From assembly GCA_964430505.1 (NCBI GenBank), contig CAYSGH010000016.1, positions 1 to 64,000 of the forward strand: a stretch of 64,000 nucleotides of DNA, read 5' to 3'. This document shows, piece after piece, positions 1 through 9,069 of the stretch (position 1 is the first letter of the stretch; every line of letters starts with the position of its first letter). The notes under the pieces are model-generated. The model saw only the letters and a program-made list of their open reading frames with translations. It was not told the DNA's origin and made no database searches. A program made the position numbers and the translations under genes. The stretch is from UBA6176 sp032119375. GTDB lineage: Bacteria > Verrucomicrobiota > Verrucomicrobiia > Limisphaerales > UBA9464.

Positions 1-72
1 GACAGTCGTCTGGACCTCCCGGTCATGTCGTCCGGGTCTTCCGGACAGTCGTCCGGGCCTTCAGGACAGTCC
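1..72. repeat. degenerate ~21-bp tandem repeat at window edge
   Basis: About three and a half imperfect copies of a unit resembling GGACAGTCGTCCGGGCCTTC lie at 1-20, 21-42, 43-63 and 64-72. The copies differ at several positions. The array may begin before the window. The region lies downstream of the threonine aldolase gene and carries no convincing gene; a forward frame would read as a Ser/Gly/Gln-rich repeat, but it runs on into the antisense of the aldolase. Confidence 0.45.
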
Positions 73-212
73 AGCGCACTCGCGGGACGGTTCTCGTGTT
101 CCGACTCCAGCCGCGACCTGGCCCTTACGGAGGCCGCCCCAACTCTTCGGGTGTTGGGCCGATGTCTCGATGCCGCCCGCGGGCCCCTCCATCGACGACC
201 TCGCAGGCGCTG

Positions 213-253
213 GCAAACCCCGCTTCAACGGGGCCGTGCCTGTAAGGGCACGG
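213..253 (-). terminator. possible hairpins downstream of the threonine aldolase gene
   Basis: Two short inverted repeats follow the aldolase stop on the minus strand: CCGTGCC (234-240) pairs with GGCACGG (247-253) across a 6-nt loop, and just beyond it CCCCG pairs with CGGGG around 218-233. No T tract follows, so intrinsic termination is uncertain. Confidence 0.25.
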
Positions 254-274
254 AGAGGGTCCAGACGCCCCGGC

Positions 275-1312
275 TCAGGCCATCACGGCGGCGAGGTCGG
301 CGGCGAACGAACGCACGTCCTCCTCGCGGGTATCCCAGGAGCACATCAGGCGGCAGCCGCCCTCGCCGATGAAGTTGTAGAACATCCAGCCCTTGGCCCA
401 GAGGGCCTCGATGGCGCGCTTGGGGAGGTCCACGAACACGGCGTTGGCCTCGGAGGGGAACAGGACGCGCACGCCCGGGATGGGGGAGACCAGCTCGTGC
501 ATGAGGCGGGCCATTTGGTTGGCATGGCGGGCATGGCGGAGCCAGACGCCGTCCCGGAGCATCCCCACCCATGGCGCGGACACGAAACGCATCTTCGAAC
601 AGAGCTGGCCGCCTTGCTTGGCGCGATAGTCAAACTCGGCCGCCAGCTCGCGATTGAAAAACACCACGGCCTCGCCCACGTGGATGCCGTTCTTGGTGCC
701 CCCGAAGCACAACACGTCCACGCCGGCCTGCCAGGTCACCTCCCGGGGCGCGCAGCCGAGGGCGGCGACGGCATTCGCAAACCGCGCCCCATCCATGTGG
801 AACCGGAGCCGATGCTTCTTGGCCATCGCCCCGATGGCCCGCAGCTCGGCGGGCGTGTACACGGTGCCCACCTCCGTGGACTGGGTCACGGTGACGACCC
901 GGGGCTTGGGATAGTGAATGTCCGTCCGGCGCAGCACGGCTTCCTCGATGCCGGCCGGCGTCAGCTTGCCGTGGTCGCCCGGCAGCAAGAGGAGCTTGGA
1001 CCCGTTGCCAAAGAACTCCGGAGCACCGCACTCGTCCTTCTCGACGTGCGCAACCTCGTGGCAAAGGACGGAATGGTAGCTTTGGGTGGAATGGGCCAGC
1101 GCGAGGGAGTTGGCCGCCGTCCCGTTGAAGACGAAGAACACCTCGCAAGGCGTCTCGAACACCTCCCGGATGAGGTCCGCCGCCCGCTGCGTCCAGGGAT
1201 CGTTGCCATAGGCGGGGGCGTGGTCCGAGTTGGCCTCCGCCAACGCCGCCCATGCCTCCGGGGTGATGCCCGCGTAATTATCCGATGCAAAATGCCGTGC
1301 CGGTCTCGTCAC
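275..1312 (-). CDS. ltaE: low-specificity L-threonine aldolase
   Basis: PLP-dependent beta-eliminating lyase that splits L-threonine/allo-threonine into glycine and acetaldehyde in the cytosol. The family pattern is clear: HFASDNYAG at the N-terminus, the FNGTAANSLA cofactor-phosphate segment, HMDGARFANA carrying the Asp that contacts the pyridine nitrogen, and CFGGTKNG containing the Schiff-base lysine (K207 counted from the chosen start). I chose the GTG at 1312, which places the start just before the conserved N-terminus; the frame stays open to an ATG at 1411, but that adds 33 Arg/Pro-rich residues unlike the family. Length, about 345 residues, is normal. It stands alone, tail-side of the metalloprotease gene and separated from it by a terminator. 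Function confident; start moderately so. Confidence 0.9.
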   Translation of the reverse strand: MTRPARHFASDNYAGITPEAWAALAEANSDHAPAYGNDPWTQRAADLIREVFETPCEVFFVFNGTAANSLALAHSTQSYHSVLCHEVAHVEKDECGAPEFFGNGSKLLLLPGDHGKLTPAGIEEAVLRRTDIHYPKPRVVTVTQSTEVGTVYTPAELRAIGAMAKKHRLRFHMDGARFANAVAALGCAPREVTWQAGVDVLCFGGTKNGIHVGEAVVFFNRELAAEFDYRAKQGGQLCSKMRFVSAPWVGMLRDGVWLRHARHANQMARLMHELVSPIPGVRVLFPSEANAVFVDLPKRAIEALWAKGWMFYNFIGEGGCRLMCSWDTREEDVRSFAADLAAVMA

Positions 1313-1450
1313 GCCCCCATCAAGCCCGTGAATCGGCCGCGCGGCAACCCGGGAGGGGAAGGGCCAGCGGGGACTGGGGCGCAGGGGGCGTAAGGCGGGG
1401 GGGCGAACCACGCCTTGCCGGGACGCGTTGGAAGCTGGGGAGGATGTCGG

Positions 1451-1483
1451 GACGAAAAAGGCCGGGTGACGGCACCCGGCCTT
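1451..1483 (-). terminator. rho-independent terminator of the metalloprotease gene
   Basis: A perfect 10-bp stem, AAGGCCGGGT with ACCCGGCCTT (1458-1467 and 1474-1483), has a 6-nt loop. Read on the minus strand it is followed by TTTTTCGTC, the expected U tract. It lies 29 bases after the metalloprotease stop codon at 1512. Confidence 0.8.
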
Positions 1484-1511
1484 GGGCTGAAACGGTGCGA
1501 ACGAGCCGTCA

Positions 1512-4151
1512 TTACCGGCCCGGGCCGCCGGGCGGGCGGGGCGGCAGCAATCCCAGCAGGTCTTGCTGGCGCAGGTACCACTCGCGCAGGGGCCGGGTGA
1601 GCTGCGAATCCTTGAATTCCTTCAGGTTCACGATGTTCAGGGCGGCGTCCACGTCGTCCTTGAGCGACTTGTTGAGGTCGCTCTTGGCCTCGGTGGCCCA
1701 GGCGCGATAGGAGCCCGTCTTGTCATTGAGGGCCTTGGCGGCGGCGAGGCGCGTCTCCTGCTCGTACTTGAAGTCGGCGACCTCGACGTAGGCACGGTCG
1801 ATCTTGCCGCGGATGCGCTTGGAATCCTCCTTGGCCAGCACCACGTGCTTGGCCACCTCGATGATGCGTCGCTCGAACTGCGCGACGAGGTCGTCGTCGG
1901 GCAGGACGTCGGTGGCCTCGCGGGCGAGGTCGCGCGGCGCGTTCTCGAGCCGGGCGAGGACCTGGCGAAGGACGGCCTCCTCCAGCTCGCGGAAGAAGCG
2001 GCGGCCGCGCTCGATGATCACCTTCTTCTCGGCGTCGGTGAAGCTGTAGCGCTTCTCGTCGAGGCCCACGAAGTTCGTGTAGGCGGGGGACGCGAGGAGC
2101 TTCTCGAGGCGCGTCACAAGCCCGGGTGCGTCGAGCTTGGGCGCGGCATCGACGCCCTCGGGCTCCTTCTTCAGCTCCAGCTGCAACGGCGCGGGCAGGA
2201 CGGAGAACAGGACGCGGTCGAGGCCGCCGAGCTTGTCCATGTCCTCCTGGAGCACCTTGAGGTGGGCGGCGCGGCGCTCGCGCTCGTTGAGCTCGCCGAT
2301 GAAGTCGAACTGGTTCTCGACGGCAAGCGAGCGGGCGTTGGCCTGGAACCATTGCCATGCGTCGGCCAAGTGGGCGGCCAGCTGGGTGGCGGTGGCGGTG
2401 ACGGAGAGGTTGACGCTCTCGACGGGGATGGCGTCGCGGGCATCGCGGGGCGCGCGGGCGGCGATGAAGCGCTCGATGAGGGCATGAGGAAGGTTGCGCA
2501 CGAGGGAGGAGGCCTCGTTGTAGGCGGCGACGATCGGGCGTGCGCCGTAGTCGAAGGTGCGGACGTCGCCATACCGGCCGGCGTCCTGGTCGGTGGCGAA
2601 CAGCAGCTTTTGCTCGCGGGCCTCCTTGCTGTCGAAGTAGCCCCATTGGATGGCGGCCTTGTCATGGGGCAGGACTCGCGAGGTGGCGCGCATGATCCAG
2701 CCGATGTACACGCCGGCCTTGAACGCGCTGTACTCCATCATGGACGAGCTGGTGAGGCGGTTCGTCCAGGCGTCGAGGCCCTTGCCGGTGACGTACGCCT
2801 GGAACCATTGGTCGAGGTCCTTGGGCGTCATGGTGGCGGCGAGGCTGCCGCCGAAGTTGTGACGCAGGCCCAGGACGTGGCCCACCTCATGGGCGACCAC
2901 CTCGCGCACGTAGTCCTGGGACGCGCGCAGCACGGCGTCGTCGGTGAGGCCGTCGTTGGCCAGCAGTTCCTCGAGCCCCTGCGCGTATTGCTGCGCGAAC
3001 GCGATGGGGTTGATCTGGCAGGCCACCGTGGACTCCAGCATCGGGATGCCCATGCCGGGCCAGCCCAGCTTGCCGTCGCCGCCCTTGCCGTCCTTCTTGG
3101 CCTCGATCAGCTCCCGCATGGCCCGCAGGGCGGCCCGCGCCCGGGCCTTGCCGCTGATGGCGAACACGCTGGTCATGTAGGCCTGCCCGTGATGCGACTC
3201 GCCCGTGCGCGGGTCCACCAGAAGGTCCGCGTAGGCCGACCCCGCCTGGTCCCACGGGACCCACTGGACGATGTTGTAGCGCGGGTCCGGCGCGGTGACG
3301 CCCTCGGGGGCCTTCTCGGCGCGCACGACGTTCGTCCCAAAGGCGCGGTTCCAGTAGAGGATGCCATCGCGGACGGCGGCGACGTAGTTGGACGGCGTGT
3401 TGGCGCTGTAGTGGAAGACGACGGGCTTGGAGAGGTCGAAGCGGGCCATGCGGGCGCGGGCGCGGCCGGTGTTGGTCTCGATGACGGGCGACGTCTCGAA
3501 GAACCGGGCATAGCGGGTGTCCACGGGGGACTGCTCGCGGCCGGGGCTCCGGGGCTCGTCGTAGGGGGTCAGGTAATACCGGACCTCGTAGCGTTCCTCG
3601 ACGTTGGCGACCATGCCGAGGTCGCGGGCCTGCACGCTTTGGCGGATGGAGAGGATGTTGTCCTGGACCTGCGCCGCAAACACGCGGGCCTGGGGCACCT
3701 CGAGCACGCGGTCGCGGTTGCCCGCCCCGTACCAGATGTCCGTAAACACACGCCGCATCCCCTTGTTGAAGTCGATGGTCAACGTGTCCGCGCCACGTTC
3801 CACGACCGGGAACGTCGCCAGCAAGCGGCGCGCGGGAAGGTCCTCCGTCACCACGAGCCCCTTCGTGGACTCGTACAGGTCCACGCCGTCATGGAAGGCC
3901 TCGAAGCGCACGATCTTGCCCGCCAGGCCAGTGCTGGTGGGCGAGTTCACCTGGGGAATTAAGGAGGCCGAAAGCAGGTACTCGCGCGCAAGGGCCGCCC
4001 TGGGCAGCACCAGGTGAAGGTTCGTGCCGACCCGGATCTCGAGGGGCGAGGACTTCCGGGTGGACTGGGCCGACGCGGACAGCACCGCGCCCAGGGCCAG
4101 CGCCGACAACAGGAAACGCCGCAGGGTCGCGGCGGGGGACAAGGGTTTCAT
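1512..4151 (-). CDS. secreted zinc-dependent metalloprotease (DUF5117/DUF4953 type)
   Basis: Large exported metallopeptidase of about 879 residues. The start at 4151 begins a signal peptide (MKPLSPAATLRRF, then a hydrophobic stretch ending ASAQS); an upstream in-frame ATG at 4181 would bury it. The N-terminal half has the beta-rich prodomain-like region of this family. The middle has the zinc motif VAHEVGHVLGLRHNFGGS (HExxHxxGLRHN, roughly residues 418-435), where two His and the third His bind zinc and the Glu is catalytic. A Met-containing segment (SSMMEYS) follows, like a metzincin Met-turn. The C-terminal 300 residues are charged and helical. The physiological substrate is unknown. It is transcribed alone, with its own terminator. 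Family assignment is by motif; the exact DUF numbers are from memory. Confidence 0.85.
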   Translation of the reverse strand: MKPLSPAATLRRFLLSALALGAVLSASAQSTRKSSPLEIRVGTNLHLVLPRAALAREYLLSASLIPQVNSPTSTGLAGKIVRFEAFHDGVDLYESTKGLVVTEDLPARRLLATFPVVERGADTLTIDFNKGMRRVFTDIWYGAGNRDRVLEVPQARVFAAQVQDNILSIRQSVQARDLGMVANVEERYEVRYYLTPYDEPRSPGREQSPVDTRYARFFETSPVIETNTGRARARMARFDLSKPVVFHYSANTPSNYVAAVRDGILYWNRAFGTNVVRAEKAPEGVTAPDPRYNIVQWVPWDQAGSAYADLLVDPRTGESHHGQAYMTSVFAISGKARARAALRAMRELIEAKKDGKGGDGKLGWPGMGIPMLESTVACQINPIAFAQQYAQGLEELLANDGLTDDAVLRASQDYVREVVAHEVGHVLGLRHNFGGSLAATMTPKDLDQWFQAYVTGKGLDAWTNRLTSSSMMEYSAFKAGVYIGWIMRATSRVLPHDKAAIQWGYFDSKEAREQKLLFATDQDAGRYGDVRTFDYGARPIVAAYNEASSLVRNLPHALIERFIAARAPRDARDAIPVESVNLSVTATATQLAAHLADAWQWFQANARSLAVENQFDFIGELNERERRAAHLKVLQEDMDKLGGLDRVLFSVLPAPLQLELKKEPEGVDAAPKLDAPGLVTRLEKLLASPAYTNFVGLDEKRYSFTDAEKKVIIERGRRFFRELEEAVLRQVLARLENAPRDLAREATDVLPDDDLVAQFERRIIEVAKHVVLAKEDSKRIRGKIDRAYVEVADFKYEQETRLAAAKALNDKTGSYRAWATEAKSDLNKSLKDDVDAALNIVNLKEFKDSQLTRPLREWYLRQQDLLGLLPPRPPGGPGR

Positions 4152-4325
4152 CTCGTGCCCCCAGCGTTGCCCGGTTGCCATGTTTTCACAATCACGGGTT
4201 CAAGACGGTCCGACGGGGCGTCGGCGTGTTGGTCGGCCGCGGGTGCGGCTCACCACGGCCACTTGGGGATCCCCGGGGCACGGTTTTCCACCACAACGAC
4301 ATGCGGGGGGGTGTTGCGTCGGCCG

Positions 4326-4883
4326 CTACCGCCGCTCGCGCAGCAAGGCGGCGATCTCGTCGAGCCGGTCCGCCATGCGCCGCAGGAGTTCCCCCTGGCC
4401 GTCCGCCGTCCCCGCCACGCCCCGTGTTCCCGTTCGCAGGGCATCGCGCCGTTCCAGGATCCGGTTTCGGAACTCGTGGGCGTCGATGATCCCCGTGAGC
4501 TGCATGTCATGGGCCTGGCCCGCGCTGTGGCCCGCCGTCTCGAACTTGAGCGTCGCCAGGTGGAACCGCTTGAGGATCGGCCCCTCGATGAAGGTGACGT
4601 CCTGGATGTTCTCGAGCGGGATGGTCTTCTCGACCTGGAAGAGGATTCCCTTGCGAAAGCGAAGCACACGGCCGGTGACGTGGCACTCGAGCTTGGCGAA
4701 GTAATGGCGCGCCCACCAAGGGCCCAGGCCGCAAAACCAAACGAGGGCCAACGGGAGGCCAAGGATCGTCGCGGCCATCGCCAGGCCGAGGGTCACGACC
4801 AGGTAGGGCCGGTACAACGGGTTGAACCGGGCCACCACGGCGTCATCGGTCCCAGACGGCGGTTCATGGATGGGATCTTGCAT
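4326..4883 (-). CDS. PH (bPH2/DUF304) domain membrane protein
   Basis: About 185 residues. After a short polar N-terminus (starting MQDPIHEPP) come two adjacent hydrophobic segments (LVVTLGLAMAATILGLPL and the next one), then a bacterial pleckstrin-homology fold with the characteristic VTGRVLRFRKGIL and IPLENIQDVTFIEGP segments, as in YdbS/YdbT-type proteins. The tail is helical and charged. The ATG at 4883 was picked because it directly precedes the conserved domain; the open frame extends far upstream only as an antisense shadow of sufT. Role unknown; proteins of this family are membrane-associated. It is divergent from sufT. Confidence 0.8.
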   Translation of the reverse strand: MQDPIHEPPSGTDDAVVARFNPLYRPYLVVTLGLAMAATILGLPLALVWFCGLGPWWARHYFAKLECHVTGRVLRFRKGILFQVEKTIPLENIQDVTFIEGPILKRFHLATLKFETAGHSAGQAHDMQLTGIIDAHEFRNRILERRDALRTGTRGVAGTADGQGELLRRMADRLDEIAALLRERR

Positions 4884-5015
4884 CGGACGGCACGGGGCCG
4901 CGTCGGGCGGCTTGCCCCGCAACCCCGCGTGAGCGCAACACGAGGCACCGGCGGGGTCAAGGCGCGGCCATTCCTGTCGTGGCATCGAGGGGGAACCGTG
5001 GTAGCCTTCGGCCGC

Positions 5016-5555
5016 ATGGAGAACGTGATTGCCGTCTTGCTGAGCCGTGATTGCGACGCCGTCCAAATTCCTGCCGGGAACACCGTGGTGCTCCCGGCCG
5101 GCACCGAGGTGGACATCACCCAGCGGCTGGGGGGGTCCTACACCGTTCGTGTCCTCGGCGGGTTGTTCCGCATCGGATCGAAGGATGCCGACGCGCTGGG
5201 AATCACGCCCGAGGCGGCTCCCGCCCCGGCGACGAGCGACGGGGACGTGGACGAGAAGATGGTCTGGGAGACGCTGCGCTCGTGCTACGACCCGGAGATC
5301 CCCGTCAACATCGTGGACCTCGGCCTCGTGTATGACATGGGGATCGACGACGCGCCGGGCGGCAAGAAGGTGTTCGTGAAGATGACGCTGACGGCGCCTG
5401 GATGCGGGATGGGCGCGACCATCGCCGGCGACGCGCAGCAGCGCCTCCTGTGCCTGCCGGGCGTGGTGGACGCGAGCGTGGAGATCGTGTGGGACCCGCC
5501 CTGGCACCAAAGCATGATCACGCCCGAGGGCCGCCGATTGCTGGGCATCGAGTAG
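5016..5555 (+). CDS. sufT: SufT family Fe-S assembly protein
   Basis: A 179-residue protein with a SufT-specific N-terminal region (IPAGNTVVLPAGTEVDIT, LGGSYTV, RIGSKDADALG) followed by a MIP18/PaaD-like (DUF59) domain (VWETLRSCYDPEIPVNIVDL, then TLTAPGCGMG with the conserved Cys). SufT acts in maturation of Fe-S proteins. The ATG at 5016 gives the family's usual length. Unusually, no other suf genes lie beside it; the next gene, 113 bases downstream on the same strand, encodes a molybdopterin oxidoreductase with N-terminal cysteines of the kind that ligate a cluster. Confidence 0.9.
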   Translation: MENVIAVLLSRDCDAVQIPAGNTVVLPAGTEVDITQRLGGSYTVRVLGGLFRIGSKDADALGITPEAAPAPATSDGDVDEKMVWETLRSCYDPEIPVNIVDLGLVYDMGIDDAPGGKKVFVKMTLTAPGCGMGATIAGDAQQRLLCLPGVVDASVEIVWDPPWHQSMITPEGRRLLGIE

Positions 5556-5597
5556 CCCGATGCGACGGGCGGCGTGGCGCCGCTCGGGCGTGCCGGG

Positions 5598-5616
5598 GGC
5601 AAAGTGCTGCTTTGCC
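5598..5616 (+). terminator. short hairpin between sufT and the oxidoreductase gene
   Basis: GGCAAAG (5598-5604) pairs with CTTTGCC (5610-5616) across TGCTG. No T tract follows, so it may be an attenuating or processing structure rather than a terminator. Confidence 0.25.
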
Positions 5617-5668
5617 GCCATCCCACGCGGCGATAGCCTCGACAACCACACACGCATTGGGCACGAGC

Positions 5669-7951
5669 ATGTCGCATCAATTGGAGGATTCGTTGGGGCG
5701 CCGGTTGCTGGACTGGGTCCCGTTTGGGCTGGGGCAGCACAAGCCGCGGCATTTCCGGGACATGCTGACGGTCGCGTGGCGGAACCGCGACAACCTCGGG
5801 CACGCATGGAAGGTGCTGAGCCGGGGCGTGTGCGACGGGTGCGCGCTCGGGGTGGCCGGCTTCCATGACTGGACGCTGAAGGGGCCCCACCTGTGCATGA
5901 CGCGGCTGAACCTGCTTCGGCTGAACACGATGCCCGCGTTCGACCCCGCGCGGCTGGGCAACATCGCGCAACTGCGGTCGGACCTAGCCCGCGAGCGCGG
6001 CGACGGGCGGCCCGGCTGGGACAACGCGCAGTTGAGGGAACTGGGGCGCCTTCCCTACCCCATGGTGCGCGACGGCGGCGCGCCGGGCTTCCGAAGGGTG
6101 GGCTGGGACGAGGCGCTGGGCCGCCTCGGGCGGCGCCTGCGGGCGACGGACCCGCGCCGCATGGCCTTCTTCGTCACGGCGCGCGGGGTGACGAACGAGG
6201 TGTACTACATGGCGCAGAAGGCCGCGCGGTTCCTGGGAACGAACCACGTGGACAACGCCGCGCGGCTGTGCCACGCGCCCAGCACGGGCGCCATGAAGCA
6301 CGCGGTGGGCGTCGCCGCGAGCACCTGCTCGTACTCGGACTGGTACGGGACGGACCTGATCGTGTTCTGGGGCTCCAACCCGGCCAACGACCAGCCGGTC
6401 TCAACCAAGTACCTGCTGGAAGCCCGAGGGCTGGGGACGCGCGTGGCCTTGGTCAACCCGTACATGGAGCCGGGCATGCGGCGGTATTGGGTGCCCAGCA
6501 CGGCGGGGAGCGCGGTGTTCGGGACGCCCATGTCGGACTGGTGGTTTCCGGTGCGGCAAGGCGGCGACATCGCATTCATCCACGGGGTGCTGAAGGTGCT
6601 GATGGCGCGGGGCGGGCTCGACGAGGGCTTCATCGCGCGGCACACGGAGGGCTGGCCGGAGCTGGCGGCGCACGTGCAACGCCAGGACATGGCGACGCTC
6701 GAGAAGGCGGCGGGCCTCCCCGAGGCGTCGATGGCGGAGTTCGCGGACCTGCTCCAGCGCAGCCGCAACGCCGTGTTCGTGTGGAGCATGGGCATCACGC
6801 AGCACGGCTACGGCGCGGATGCCGTCTCCATGGTGCTCAACCTCGGCCTGGCACGGGGCTACGTCGGACGCGAAAAGACGGGCCTGATGCCGATCCGCGG
6901 GCATTCCTCCGTCCAGGGCGGGGCCGAGATGGGCTGCTATTCGACGGCGCTGCCGGGCGGGAAGCCGTTGACGCGGGAAAACGTGCGGGCGTTGTCGGAG
7001 ACGTATGGCTTCGAGGTGCCGGAGTGGCCCGGGCTGACGTCGGTGGAGATGGTCGAGGCGGCCGCGCGTGGGCAGTTGGACGTGTTCTACAACGTGGGCG
7101 GGAACTTCCTGCGGACGTTGCCGGAGCCGGACCGGGTGGCGGCGGCGCTTCGCAACGTTCCCGTGCGGGTGCACCAGGACATCCTCCTGGTGGACCAGAT
7201 GTTCGAGCCGTCGCGCGAGGAGACCTGGCTGTTGCCCGGAAAGACCCGGTACGAGCAGGACGACGGCGGCATCGAGACGACGACGGAGCGGCGCATTGCC
7301 TTCTCGCCGGAGATTCCCAGGGTGGTGGGCGAGGCCCGGGCGGAATGGAAGATCCTGCGGGACGTGGCGGCGGCGGCGTGGCCGGAGCGGGCCGCGTTGC
7401 TGGGCGGCGAGGACGGTTGGCGGCTGCGCGAGGAGATCGCGCGCGTGGTCCCCTTCTACGACGGCATCCAAGGGCTCCGGAAGACGGGCGACGCGATCCA
7501 ATACGGCGGGCCGCGCCTGTGCGAGGGCGGGGTGTTCCCGACGGCGGATGGCAAGGCGCACTTCAAGGTGGTGGGGGTGCCGGACGAGAGCCTGCGGCCG
7601 CTGGGCTTTGCGGCGAAGGACGGCCCGCCGCGCTTCATGGTCTCCACGCGGCGTGGCAAGCAGTTCAACACGTTGATCTACGCGGAGGTGGACCCGTTGA
7701 CGGGCGCGCCGCGGGACGCGGTGTTCATGAGCCCGGAGGACGCGGCGCGGCTGGGCCTGGCACGCGGCGACCGCATTCGGCTGAGGAGCGAGACGGGCAC
7801 GATGGAGGGCACGGCGTTCCCGGCGGAGATGGCGCCGGGCAACATGCAGGTGCACTGGCCCGAGGGGAACGTCCTGCTGGCGTCGGGCCGCGTGGACCCC
7901 GTCGGCGGCGTGCCGGACTACAACGCTTGGGTGGAGGTGGAGCGGCCTTGA
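5669..7951 (+). CDS. FdhF/YdeP-type molybdopterin-dependent oxidoreductase
   Basis: A 760-residue molybdopterin oxidoreductase alpha subunit of the FdhF/YdeP branch. The N-terminus has GVCDGCALG and a third Cys shortly after (C55, C58, C76), as in YdeP-like proteins. ARLCHAPSTGA places C201 where formate dehydrogenases have the Mo-ligating Sec/Cys. GSNPANDQPVSTK, IRGHSSVQGGAEMG and the C-terminal MopB-type domain (MSPEDAARLGLARGDRIRL) follow in the normal order. No signal peptide, so cytoplasmic. Substrate unknown; members have been linked to acid resistance or annotated as formate dehydrogenase-like. No fdhD or electron-transfer subunit is adjacent. The ATG at 5669 begins the family's usual N-terminus. 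Confidence 0.9.
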   Translation: MSHQLEDSLGRRLLDWVPFGLGQHKPRHFRDMLTVAWRNRDNLGHAWKVLSRGVCDGCALGVAGFHDWTLKGPHLCMTRLNLLRLNTMPAFDPARLGNIAQLRSDLARERGDGRPGWDNAQLRELGRLPYPMVRDGGAPGFRRVGWDEALGRLGRRLRATDPRRMAFFVTARGVTNEVYYMAQKAARFLGTNHVDNAARLCHAPSTGAMKHAVGVAASTCSYSDWYGTDLIVFWGSNPANDQPVSTKYLLEARGLGTRVALVNPYMEPGMRRYWVPSTAGSAVFGTPMSDWWFPVRQGGDIAFIHGVLKVLMARGGLDEGFIARHTEGWPELAAHVQRQDMATLEKAAGLPEASMAEFADLLQRSRNAVFVWSMGITQHGYGADAVSMVLNLGLARGYVGREKTGLMPIRGHSSVQGGAEMGCYSTALPGGKPLTRENVRALSETYGFEVPEWPGLTSVEMVEAAARGQLDVFYNVGGNFLRTLPEPDRVAAALRNVPVRVHQDILLVDQMFEPSREETWLLPGKTRYEQDDGGIETTTERRIAFSPEIPRVVGEARAEWKILRDVAAAAWPERAALLGGEDGWRLREEIARVVPFYDGIQGLRKTGDAIQYGGPRLCEGGVFPTADGKAHFKVVGVPDESLRPLGFAAKDGPPRFMVSTRRGKQFNTLIYAEVDPLTGAPRDAVFMSPEDAARLGLARGDRIRLRSETGTMEGTAFPAEMAPGNMQVHWPEGNVLLASGRVDPVGGVPDYNAWVEVERP

Positions 7952-8042
7952 CGGGCGGGCGGCATCGCAAGGCCCCGGCGCGGGCGCACGGGTCCGGACG
8001 GCGGGCTTGAATCAGGCAGGAAAGCGCCAAACGATCGCGGGC

Positions 8043-9020
8043 ATGGGCGACACGCTGAAGGCATTGCGGGCATTGTCAGACCCGACGCGCCTTCGGATCG
8101 TGGCGTTGCTCGGGGCGGGCGAGTTGTCCGTGAACGAGATGCAGGAGGTCACGCGGCTGGGGCAGTCGCGGATTTCGACGCACCTGGGATTGCTGACGGA
8201 GGCGGGGCTGGTCGTGCTGCGAAAGGATGGCCGCCGCAGCTTTTACGGCTTGAGCACGGGCCTGGCATCCGATCTCGAAGCCCTGGTCCGGGCCGCCGCC
8301 AAGGGTGCGATGGAATTGCCGGAACGGGATTCCGACGAGGTCAACCTTCGCAGGGTGCTGGCGCTGCGCGAGGAGCGGGCGCAGGCGTACTTCAACCATG
8401 TGGCGGGCCGGTTCGACCGGGTATACGGCCCGGGGCGCTCCTGGCAGGCGTTGGGTCACCTCCTGTTGCGCTTGTTGCCGCCCCTGGACGTGGCGGACCT
8501 GGGGTCCGGCGAGGGGTTGGTGGCCGAGTTGCTGGCACGTCGATGCCGGCGCGTCATCGCGGTGGACAACTCGGAGCGCATGGTGGAGTTCGGGTCCCGC
8601 AAGGCGCGCGAGAACGGGATGGCAAACCTCGAGTTTCGGCTGGGCGACATCCTGCGGCCGCCCATCGAGGACGCCAGCATGGACGTGGCGATCCTCAGCC
8701 ATGCCCTGCACCACGCGGAGGACCCGGCGGAGGCCGTCCGCGCGGCGCATCGGATCCTGCGGCCCGGCGGCCAGGTCCTCGTCCTGGACCTGCTCCAGCA
8801 TCGCTTCGAGCAGGCGCGGGAACGGTACGGGGATCGTTGGCTGGGGTTTGCCCCGGCAGACTTGCAGCGATGGCTCGAGCAGGCGGGATTCGCCGCGATC
8901 GAGGTCAGCGTCGTGTCGCGCGAGGAAGACCCGCCGCATTTCGAGACCCTGCTGGCGGCGGGCGTGAAACGGGAACAGCGGCCCCTCCCCCCGACATCGA
9001 GGACATCAATGGGCGGCTGA
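8043..9020 (+). CDS. ArsR-type regulator fused to a SAM methyltransferase
   Basis: A two-domain protein of about 325 residues. Residues 1-95 form an ArsR winged helix (ALSDPTRLRIVALLGAGEL, RISTHLGLLTEAGLV, GRRSFYGLS). After a linker comes a class I methyltransferase with motif I VADLGSGEGLVAELLA, the acidic loop IAVDNSERMVEFG and motif IV-like DVAILSHALHHAEDP. No Cys pair typical of metal-sensing ArsR proteins is evident, so the inducer is more likely a metabolite, perhaps linked to SAM. The start at ATG 8043 gives a normal ArsR N-terminus; a TTG at 8007 would add 12 residues. Same strand and 91 bases after the molybdo-oxidoreductase. Confidence 0.85.
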   Translation: MGDTLKALRALSDPTRLRIVALLGAGELSVNEMQEVTRLGQSRISTHLGLLTEAGLVVLRKDGRRSFYGLSTGLASDLEALVRAAAKGAMELPERDSDEVNLRRVLALREERAQAYFNHVAGRFDRVYGPGRSWQALGHLLLRLLPPLDVADLGSGEGLVAELLARRCRRVIAVDNSERMVEFGSRKARENGMANLEFRLGDILRPPIEDASMDVAILSHALHHAEDPAEAVRAAHRILRPGGQVLVLDLLQHRFEQARERYGDRWLGFAPADLQRWLEQAGFAAIEVSVVSREEDPPHFETLLAAGVKREQRPLPPTSRTSMGG

Positions 9021-9058
9021 TTCGATGCAATTCACGGCCCGTGCCCGGGCCATGGCAT

Positions 9059-9066
9059 GGAAGGGG
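9059..9066 (+). promoter_or_regulatory. ribosome binding site deciding the start at 9070
   Basis: GGAAGGGG sits just upstream of the ATG at 9070, while the earlier in-frame ATG at 9025 lacks such a site. This supports the shorter protein. Confidence 0.55.
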
Positions 9067-9069
9067 CCG

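Noticed and set aside
1..72. CRISPR array
   Set aside because: Units are about 21 bp, contiguous without spacers and imperfect; no cas genes are in the window.
1563..3962. A 799-codon plus-strand frame
   Set aside because: Antisense shadow of the metalloprotease, whose HExxH motif and terminator are on the other strand.
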